From the NCBI GenBank assembly GCA_041494275.1, contig JBGQAM010000015.1, positions 1-27,516 on the forward strand: a stretch of 27,516 nucleotides of DNA. The letters are read 5' to 3'. The notes beneath the pieces were generated by a model. It did no database searches. It worked only from the letters and a program-made list of their open reading frames with translations, and was not told the DNA's origin. A program made the position numbers and the translations under genes. Positions 22,691 through 27,516 of this stretch are shown here, one piece after another. Within the stretch, counting starts at the first letter, position 1. Every line of letters starts with the position of its first letter. This DNA is from COMBO-56-21 sp041494275 (GTDB taxonomy: Archaea > Thermoplasmatota > Thermoplasmata > UBA10834).

Positions 22691-23332
22691 CTACTTGAAT
22701 CTCCGCCACCGCGGGAGAAAGAACCCGGTGCGGCGTTGGTAGGCCCGATAGGCATCACCGTAGGTCTCGACCAACTCCGGTTCTTCCTGCCGGGCGACGA
22801 TAACTCCCTGAAACACGATGAGAAGTACGAGCGCCGCGAAGTTCTGAGCAAGGAGGACCCATCCGATTCCGAGGAGGATGGCTGCCAGGTGCATCGGATG
22901 CCTGATGTACGCGTACGGTCCTCCTTGAACTAGGACGCGCTCCTTTGGGAGTTTACTATAGGCATATTTCTCTATGAGATAGACACTCGACGTGAACAGT
23001 GGCAGGGCGACGAACACCAAAATTGCTCCAAACAACTGGAGCGCCGCTGCCTCGGGGAGAGACCAAGACCATCCGCGAGCGTAGAAGATTACTCTCGCGT
23101 CAAGAAATCCGTCGAGAGCAAGTCCGAGCGTCACGACGGACGGGACGTAAAGCATGATTGCGCCGACAAACGACGAGACACGATCCTGATGCCTCTCGCG
23201 TTCCTGGAGTCGCTCTGCACGGCGGCCGGGAGTCTCGAAGTGACGCTCCCAGAATTGTGCCAAGAGGACTGAGGCGGTCCACCATACCCCACTGACGAAG
23301 AGGAGGACAGAGGCGACAGCTACGGGCAACAT
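22691..23332 (-). CDS. ICMT/PEMT-like membrane methyltransferase
   Basis: A 213-residue integral membrane protein of the isoprenylcysteine carboxyl methyltransferase / phospholipid methyltransferase superfamily. About five hydrophobic helices are seen (residues 1-25, 52-75, 94-120, 143-170). The C-terminal SAM-binding signature is GPYAYIRHPMHLA (about 138-150), and EEPELVETYGDAYRAYQRR near the end carries the conserved acidic and Y-x-x-Y residues. Substrate unknown: possibly a lipid, isoprenoid or small thiol. ATG 23332 follows AAAGGA; a TATA-like stretch is at about 23363-23372. The gene before it on this strand is more than 250 bp away, so it probably has its own promoter. Confidence 0.82.
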   Translation of the reverse strand: MLPVAVASVLLFVSGVWWTASVLLAQFWERHFETPGRRAERLQERERHQDRVSSFVGAIMLYVPSVVTLGLALDGFLDARVIFYARGWSWSLPEAAALQLFGAILVFVALPLFTSSVYLIEKYAYSKLPKERVLVQGGPYAYIRHPMHLAAILLGIGWVLLAQNFAALVLLIVFQGVIVARQEEPELVETYGDAYRAYQRRTGFFLPRWRRFK

Positions 23333-23420
23333 GCGAATTCCTTTTCGAGGATAGAATCCTGGGTTGAAATAATCTCCGGAATTCCCCCAATCTAAGTCAT
23401 CTTTGGGAGGGCACCAAACC

Positions 23421-23439
23421 GAGGGGTTAGTAACCCCTC
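23421..23439. repeat. Perfect 9-bp-arm palindrome
   Basis: GAGGGGTTAGTAACCCCTC, two 9-bp arms around a single G. A third partial copy of AACCCCT follows at 23445-23451, then a pyrimidine-rich tract to about 23470. It lies 90 bp upstream of the ICMT-like gene and could be an operator for it, or an RNA hairpin ending the transcript of the preceding small gene. Confidence 0.5.
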
Positions 23440-23484
23440 ACGAACCCCTTTCTCTTCTTCTCTCCTCCCCTATGATCTTTTCCG

Positions 23485-23571
23485 AGAGTCGCGGTTCAAA
23501 TCCTGATGAATATGAACCTGCCCGGTTCTTCGGGACTATTCATCTTCGGGATTAATCATACAAGCGACTCT
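23485..23571. ncRNA. Candidate structured RNA with three nested stems
   Basis: Three nested perfect complementary pairs: AGAGTCGC (23485-23492)/GCGACTCT (23564-23571), GATGAATA (23505-23512)/TATTCATC (23537-23544) and GAACC (23514-23518)/GGTTC (23524-23528) with a TGCCC loop. The word CGGTTCAAATCC, identical to the T arm of tRNA-Leu above, lies between the outer and middle stems. CTTCGGGA occurs twice on the 3' side. Strand and identity are unknown; it does not fold as a tRNA or match the C/D-box layout. Confidence 0.4.
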
Positions 23572-23585
23572 ATAACCCAATCAGT

Positions 23586-23873
23586 TCAGGACCTGTGCAC
23601 CAAATCAATCGCATACCTAAGCCAGGACTCTCCTTGAGAGGACAGAGCCAAACGAACGTGTCTACCGTATCTTGGATCGTCCTGATAGGGAGTGATTATG
23701 CTCTGTATCTGATCGTAGGTTGTGCCCTTCAGAAGTCTGTATGGTTCAGAAAAGAGGAGCTTGAAAAGTCCCATTTCTCCCGGTGAGATCTGCTTGTTGA
23801 TCTGAATCCAGTTCGCTATCGTGGGAAGGTATCTCAGATACTGCATGGCTTGTGGTGGTATGTCTGCAGTCAT
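23586..23873 (-). CDS. Small protein of unknown function
   Basis: A 95-residue soluble protein I do not recognise. It is rich in aromatic residues and helices: MQYLRYLPTIANWIQINKQ, GLFKLLFSEPYRLLKG, then DDPRYGRHVRLALSSQGESW. A good GGAGGA site precedes ATG 23873 by about 8 nt, which supports that it is a real gene. It is followed by the structured region at 23421-23571 and preceded, 28 bp upstream, by a small membrane protein gene with which it is probably co-transcribed. Confidence 0.65.
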   Translation of the reverse strand: MTADIPPQAMQYLRYLPTIANWIQINKQISPGEMGLFKLLFSEPYRLLKGTTYDQIQSIITPYQDDPRYGRHVRLALSSQGESWLRYAIDLVHRS

Positions 23874-23901
23874 GTCATTCCTCCTCCGTCAACCTCGACT
23901 C

Positions 23902-24090
23902 TCACGCTCTGGAAGCGAGCAAGGGACTAGCCCAACACATTGCGTCCATAGCCACCAGGGAGATCGTCAATACTCCCTTCGCATATCCTGGCATGTCCGG
24001 AGTCGTGAGGACGAAGAGTAAGGCAATCCCAATGATCAGCGTCCCAATGATGCCCGTTATGATTCCGTTCACAGCGCTCTCGATGTTCAT
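23902..24090 (-). CDS. Small two-helix membrane protein
   Basis: A 62-residue, almost wholly hydrophobic protein with two predicted helices, AVNGIITGIIGTLIIGIALL and a second at about 38-57, joined by a short PDMPGYAKG loop. GGGGGAGA stands right before ATG 24090, and a TATA-like box is at 24170-24182 with a 10-bp direct repeat just beyond it, so a regulated promoter is likely. Small paired-helix proteins on mobile elements are sometimes membrane-acting toxins or pilin-like subunits, but there is no specific evidence here. Confidence 0.6.
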   Translation of the reverse strand: MNIESAVNGIITGIIGTLIIGIALLFVLTTPDMPGYAKGVLTISLVAMDAMCWASPLLASRA

Positions 24091-24169
24091 TCTTCTCCCC
24101 CTCAGAGGACTGACTCTGGCATTCAGCGCGGTTCGCTAGAGTGATCCCAGTTCATCATTCGGGCTGACA

Positions 24170-24214
24170 TAAATATACTTTATCATGAGGTGCCAGACAG
24201 TATACAGACAGTAT
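24170..24214 (-). promoter_or_regulatory. TATA box with phased 10-bp direct repeat
   Basis: On the minus strand AAAGTATATTTATG (about 24169-24182) is a strong TATA. Just upstream of it CAGACAGTAT occurs at 24194-24203 and 24205-24214, an 11-bp period, so both copies face the same side of the helix. Likely binding site for an activator or repressor of the small membrane protein gene. Confidence 0.5.
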
Positions 24215-24309
24215 CCATGGATTTCGTCCTCTGATTGTCGGATAACATAACCGTGAGCTATCGAGAAGATCGACGGTCATTATGGGGCATGGATTCCTGA
24301 TACTGCGGC

Positions 24310-25623
24310 TCAGCCCAGACAAGCTTCCGAGTGCTCACAGTACTTACACATCCAAGGAGGGCACCTTGGAAGTTCCTTATGCTCCCCAGATGTCCGCGCC
24401 TCAATCAGCAACTTCTCTCTTCTAGCGGCTTCGTCCCGTATCGGACTCAGGTTCTTCCAGGTGAAGTCATATACCATAACCTTCGCGGAGTCATCAGGCA
24501 CTTTCGGGTAATACACCACAAGTCTCGATCTGCCCTTGTTGACCATTGCTGCATTGAATCCAAGTCGCAGCATTGCATGCTCCAAGGCTGAAGAGATACG
24601 ATATCTCTCGACAGGCTTGCTGAAACTGCTCTTGGTAACCCAAAGAGTGCGACCTTCGTGAAATTCGACCCTCCCGGTGACCTCACCGAGCTGGACTGCT
24701 TTTGACGTGAGCTCACCAGGTGCTCCAAGACCACGGTACTTGAACTCTCGCAATGAAGACTTGCCTTCGAGGGCGGTCAACTCTTCAGATAGATCATTGT
24801 CTCCATCGTCAACAATCGACTTGAAAAATGCCTTTCTAGGGAATACAAGATCGTTGATGCCGAGGCCCTCAGGCTGTCGTACTGGAGCGTCCTTGAATCG
24901 CGCTGCGAATTCCGCCTCCAGCCTAGGGTCTGGGATAACCTCTGCAAGGTCCGCAATCGGGTGTGACGGAGTCTCCACGCCGCACCCGCAAATGCCTTCG
25001 AACACGCATCCTTTGCCTTTCCACGGACATGCAGGGAGCTTCGAGGGGTTATTGCAGCTCAGAGCCTCAAACAACAAATCTCTCCGATAGAGCATTTCCT
25101 TTTGGATGTCCCTCAGATTACCGAAGTGAACCGAAGCACCGACTAGGGAGCGACCTTCACCTCTGTTGTAGACCAGTATGTGCCCATCTGGATTTCCTAC
25201 CATTGCGCAGTACATTCCCAACTGCTCAAGGTAGTTCGGGCGCAAGACCTTCATCTGATTCGGTTCGACGAGTTCCTTTGACGTCTTCAGTTCCAAAGGT
25301 CGATCTTCAAAGATATCAATCCGTCCGTGTATGTCTTGATATGAAACGCTCTGCTCAATCCATTCCTCGGATGAGACTCTCGAGTTGAACGCATCGTGGA
25401 ATCCGGCGCCCGTAAGCATGTCAGCGCTCCGATCCATGTCAATCTTGACTTCGGGATGAGTTCGTCTCCAATAGGCTTGACGGACGCTCGTGAGATCTGT
25501 GACAGTAACGTGCCTGCCAGAAGACTGGTTCTGAAGTCGTGCGAGAACACGGTCGCGCACGGTCCGATTCGCCTCCAGACCAGGACAGTATGTGGCTATC
25601 TTGAACAAAGGGTCGATGTGCAA
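24310..25623 (-). CDS. Duplicated Cas4-like PD-(D/E)XK nuclease, second domain inactive
   Basis: A 437-residue protein with two copies of a Cas4/RecB-type nuclease domain. The first (about residues 1-225) has H76 (GAGFHDAF), D103 (GRIDIF), E111 and K113 (LELK), the Q134-x3-Y138 helix motif, and a cysteine group (C13; C199, C206, C212, C214) suited to an Fe-S cluster. The second (about 255-437) aligns at a constant offset of 217: GRVEF, with E320, W328 and T330 in place of D, E and K, so it should not cut; it keeps its own C-terminal four-cysteine group C421, C426, C429, C435. It begins at TTG 25623, two bases after GGAGG, an unusually short spacing. There are no cas genes or CRISPR in the window. 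Probably a DNA-processing or defence nuclease of the element. Confidence 0.78.
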   Translation of the reverse strand: MHIDPLFKIATYCPGLEANRTVRDRVLARLQNQSSGRHVTVTDLTSVRQAYWRRTHPEVKIDMDRSADMLTGAGFHDAFNSRVSSEEWIEQSVSYQDIHGRIDIFEDRPLELKTSKELVEPNQMKVLRPNYLEQLGMYCAMVGNPDGHILVYNRGEGRSLVGASVHFGNLRDIQKEMLYRRDLLFEALSCNNPSKLPACPWKGKGCVFEGICGCGVETPSHPIADLAEVIPDPRLEAEFAARFKDAPVRQPEGLGINDLVFPRKAFFKSIVDDGDNDLSEELTALEGKSSLREFKYRGLGAPGELTSKAVQLGEVTGRVEFHEGRTLWVTKSSFSKPVERYRISSALEHAMLRLGFNAAMVNKGRSRLVVYYPKVPDDSAKVMVYDFTWKNLSPIRDEAARREKLLIEARTSGEHKELPRCPPWMCKYCEHSEACLG

Positions 25624-25660
25624 TTCCTCCTATAGCCCTGAGTCAGCAAGGTCATCGGTG

Positions 25661-25670
25661 TATTTATCAA
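25661..25670 (-). promoter_or_regulatory. TATA box of the Cas4-like gene
   Basis: On the minus strand TTGATAAATA, about 38-47 bp before the TTG start, at the end of the membrane protein gap. It would give a leader of roughly 10-15 nt carrying the GGAGG site (25626-25630). Confidence 0.5.
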
Positions 25671-25673
25671 AGC

Positions 25674-26225
25674 TCACCCAATGACTGAAATTGACACTGC
25701 AATCACGACCACTGCAACGATGACAACGACCCCAAACCAATAGAATCGGCTCCGATTCCTTACGCCCGTGATGACTCGCTCATATTCCTCTTTGCCTCTA
25801 AATTCAAAGTAGTTGTTCGCTCCCGGGCTACCATCTGACTTGGCTCCAGAGGCCTGTTCGCCGAGCGTGAGGAAGTAGTCGCCTGGGAACTCGTACCAGG
25901 GCGGAAAGAGCCTGAAACTGTGTATGTTCAGGATCTGCTCGAGCTGCACGGCTCTCGCAATGCGCAGACCCGAAGTATCGTTGTATCTGTCTTGGACCCT
26001 CCGACCAATCTCCAGAATTGCGAGTGCAAGTCCCGCGACTGTGAGAAATTTCACGGGGTCTTCGCCAAAGTCGACCTCCAGAAGAAGGAGACCGGCCAGT
26101 GACAGAGATGCCGTCAAGGATGCACCTAGGATAGCATAGGCTACCCTGGAATCGTTTTGGACTCTCGCTTCAAGAGCTTTGTACTCTCGCCATTCATTTT
26201 GCTCCGGAATACCCCCAGGTACCAT
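25674..26225 (-). CDS. Membrane protein of unknown function
   Basis: A 183-residue protein with an N-terminal soluble helix (about 1-27), two adjoining hydrophobic helices (about 28-50 and 59-75), a long soluble segment (about 76-158, with RRVQDRYNDTSGLRIARA and LFPPWYEFPGDYF), and a final hydrophobic helix (FYWFGVVVIVAVVVIAVSISVIG). The close helix pair next to a charged coiled region is reminiscent of pore-forming effectors in defence loci such as SLATT proteins, but I see no diagnostic motif, so that remains a guess. ATG 26225 has a weak TATA (GATGATATT, about 26250-26258) 28 bp upstream and no Shine-Dalgarno, suggesting a leaderless message. It lies between the R-M gene and the Cas4-like gene on the same strand. 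Confidence 0.7.
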   Translation of the reverse strand: MVPGGIPEQNEWREYKALEARVQNDSRVAYAILGASLTASLSLAGLLLLEVDFGEDPVKFLTVAGLALAILEIGRRVQDRYNDTSGLRIARAVQLEQILNIHSFRLFPPWYEFPGDYFLTLGEQASGAKSDGSPGANNYFEFRGKEEYERVITGVRNRSRFYWFGVVVIVAVVVIAVSISVIG

Positions 26226-26353
26226 GATAGCGCCTAATCGCGGGGGGCCAATATCATCCTTTCGTAGGTTAGGCGTAAGTCAATGGCACACGACACCGGG
26301 ACTGCCACAGCAGGATGAAGGGTTCAAATGCTGTTCCATGCATCCTGCCCGAC

Positions 26354-26369
26354 GCATCCCATTGGATGC
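26354..26369. repeat. Short hairpin between R-M and membrane protein genes
   Basis: GCATCC-CATT-GGATGC, a 6-bp stem with a 4-nt loop, 56 bp after the R-M stop on the minus strand. A possible processing or termination hairpin; weak evidence. Confidence 0.3.
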
Positions 26370-26424
26370 ACGATGGCGGTTCACTACAAGCCATGCCCTC
26401 CGCCCTCCGATGCCCTCCCCACCA

Positions 26425-27516
26425 TCAGAACGCGTATTTGTGCTTGGCCTCGTCCGAGGAGCACTTCTCCACGACCGCAATCTCATCCGGGGTCAAACCA
26501 TACAAGCAATATACTGCAAGGTCGATGATAAGGTCTGTCCGCGATATGTTGTCTATGAGTGGAGCTATCGTGGATGCGGCCTTAGCGTACTCCTCTCTGA
26601 GCCGAGAAAGTTGTTCATTTCCCAGTCTTACATGATTCTCAGCCAGGACTCTTTCGATTTCACCACAAGCGTCGACTGACGAAATGTGGCTGCTTGTGTG
26701 GAACTCCAGTATCTTCGTCTTGTTGCTCAACTCATCGACCTTGATTCCCAAACCCACAGGAGACTCCATCCAGGCGATGAAAGCGGACCTGCTATTGTTC
26801 TTCTCGCGATGCATCACAGTCATCTGCTCGGCGAGATACGCAAGCAAATCATGGACCACTTCGCTCTCACCCGACACAGATAGCATATCTAAGAGGTATT
26901 CGTGCCAGACGCTAAGACTCCCACCCTCGAGGTGTAGCCTGTACAGCTTGATTCCTTTCTCCAGTAAGTCCGTTTTCTCTCTTGTCCGCATGCCAAATGA
27001 GATTCGGTGGATAGGAAGATTCTTCACATGATTCGGGACCACGCTGAGCTTGTCTGATAGAAGGACATTGTAATACCAGATCATCAAACGAGAGTTGACT
27101 ATGCTCAGCAGATACCCGAGCTTCTGGTACTGTTTGGATTCCGGGGTAGGTGGGATGACTCCAGACCTCTTGACCCCCTCGAGACTTACATGCCTCAGCG
27201 CAATTATGACTGTAGAGAAGCCGTACGAGCCACTATCATCTAGGGCTGCGAGGAGTCCACGACGCCCGCTGATCTTCCTGAAGACAAGCTTTGGATTCTC
27301 GAAGAACTCGGGGAACATCGGGTTGTACAGTCTGGCGACGTCATAGTCAAGGAACCGATTTGGAACAATCATGCTGTACCGGTCGTTAATATCCTCGCCT
27401 CGGATTAGTCGTTTGTAATTGGGGCCCAGCGCCTTGTCACCAATCATCTCGCGAGTCTTCTCCTCGGTTCCTGTGCGGAGTCCCCAGTTGACATAGCAGA
27501 TTCTCCCTAGTGGAAT
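26425..27516 (-). CDS. Type IIG (Eco57I/TaqI-like) restriction-modification enzyme, C-terminal part
   Basis: The frame is open to the window edge (363 residues seen), so the N-terminal nuclease and methyltransferase domains lie outside. What is seen is the target-recognition region: RLIRGEDINDRY, then PKLVFRKISGRRGLLAALD with the TaqI-C-type K-L-x-F-R-x-I motif, GYLLSIVNSRLMIWYYN, and the helical C-terminus ending LIIDLAVYCLYGLTPDEIAVVE, which is characteristic of type IIG and related single-chain enzymes. Such proteins methylate adenines in their recognition site and, when fused to a nuclease domain, cut nearby. An ATG at 27447 is internal. A PglX/BREX methyltransferase cannot be wholly excluded without the N-terminus. 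Likely the main defence cargo of the element. Confidence 0.82.
   Translation of the reverse strand: MPLGRICYVNWGLRTGTEEKTREMIGDKALGPNYKRLIRGEDINDRYSMIVPNRFLDYDVARLYNPMFPEFFENPKLVFRKISGRRGLLAALDDSGSYGFSTVIIALRHVSLEGVKRSGVIPPTPESKQYQKLGYLLSIVNSRLMIWYYNVLLSDKLSVVPNHVKNLPIHRISFGMRTREKTDLLEKGIKLYRLHLEGGSLSVWHEYLLDMLSVSGESEVVHDLLAYLAEQMTVMHREKNNSRSAFIAWMESPVGLGIKVDELSNKTKILEFHTSSHISSVDACGEIERVLAENHVRLGNEQLSRLREEYAKAASTIAPLIDNISRTDLIIDLAVYCLYGLTPDEIAVVEKCSSDEAKHKYAF

Larger units (their letters stand above)
20346..27516 (-). mobile_element. Left end of a tRNA-Leu-integrated element (right end outside)
   Basis: From the tRNA to the window edge all genes lie on the minus strand and are of accessory type: tyrosine integrase, Fic, ICMT-like enzyme, two small unknowns, Cas4-like nuclease, membrane protein and type IIG R-M. 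An integrase gene abutting a tRNA 3' end is the standard signature of archaeal integrative elements. The base composition appears more A/T-rich than the housekeeping part. No second copy of the full tRNA 3' end is seen in the window, so the other boundary is unknown; only a 12-bp T-arm match occurs at 23492-23503. Confidence 0.65.

Noticed and set aside
22521..22709. 62-codon minus-strand open frame between ICMT and fic
   Set aside because: It runs into the fic promoter, lacks a Shine-Dalgarno site and has no protein-like composition.
22550..22933. 127-codon plus-strand open frame in the fic/ICMT gap
   Set aside because: Most of it is antisense to the ICMT-like gene, its start lies within the inverted repeat, and the translation has no domain-like features.
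20406..23503. Att site pair made of the tRNA T arm and the 12-bp match at 23492-23503
   Set aside because: The match stops before the acceptor stem and covers the most conserved part of all tRNAs, so it is too short to claim as an attachment repeat; kept only as a note within the structured-element finding.
23485..23571. Circularly permuted or decayed tRNA
   Set aside because: The T-loop-like word lacks a matching T stem and no anticodon arm or acceptor halves can be assembled around it.
23500..23571. Box C/D sRNA
   Set aside because: A C-box-like TGATGA is present but no D box (CTGA) follows at the expected distance, and the internal C'/D' pair is missing.
11..27516. Genome-wide recoding of TAG to pyrrolysine
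   Set aside because: Several clear genes (GAN, flpA, phosphatase, zinc-ribbon, fic) end at TAG with neighbours starting right after, so TAG acts as a stop here.

Overview
The window is archaeal chromosome. Evidence: a 151-residue archaeal-type ribosomal protein uS15 next to a GAN/RecJ-like DHH nuclease, a fibrillarin-like rRNA methyltransferase, TATA elements about 25-30 bp before several starts (some looking leaderless), GGAGG-type Shine-Dalgarno sites inside operons, and a class II tRNA-Leu without encoded CCA. Gene content (tandem NAD(P) phosphatase-like and NAD kinase genes, PKD/NosD surface protein, GlmU/GlmM pair, DUF169) fits a euryarchaeal lineage, most likely Thermoplasmatota; that placement is inference.

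Layout. 11-2918 (minus): informational cluster of FlpA, Nudix hydrolase, uS15 and GAN. 2970-3482 (plus): winged-helix protein sharing a palindromic TATA region with flpA. 3580-6849 (plus): two small tandem paralogues, IMPase-family phosphatase, NAD kinase, PH-like membrane protein and JAMM metalloprotease. 7063-9378 (minus): large secreted PKD/beta-helix surface protein. 9556-12083 (minus): GlmM then a GlmU-like enzyme with an ATGA overlap, completing UDP-GlcNAc synthesis. 12331-14478 (plus): secreted M28 peptidase. 14603-20274: ACT-domain protein, small basic protein, QueG-like Fe-S protein, DUF169 protein, an unknown conserved protein, a multi-zinc-ribbon protein and a saccharopine-dehydrogenase-like oxidoreductase.

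20346 to the right edge is an accessory region: tRNA-Leu(CAG) is followed after 25 bp by the end of a tyrosine integrase, and every gene beyond it lies on the minus strand (integrase, class II Fic, ICMT-like methyltransferase, two small unknowns, a duplicated Cas4-like nuclease, a membrane protein, and the C-terminus of a type IIG restriction-modification enzyme). It reads as one end of a tRNA-integrated element with probable defence cargo; the other end is outside the window.

Most notable: (i) NAD kinase and the Nudix gene both lack a canonical start where the fold should begin, and both have ACG there, 7-8 nt after a GGAG(G) site; (ii) a 437-residue protein with two Cas4-like domains, the second keeping a four-cysteine cluster but losing the catalytic D/E/K; (iii) structured intergenic elements at 15645-15741 and 23421-23571 and clear operator-like inverted repeats around the fic promoter; (iv) an in-frame amber codon in the likely N-terminal region of the integrase.
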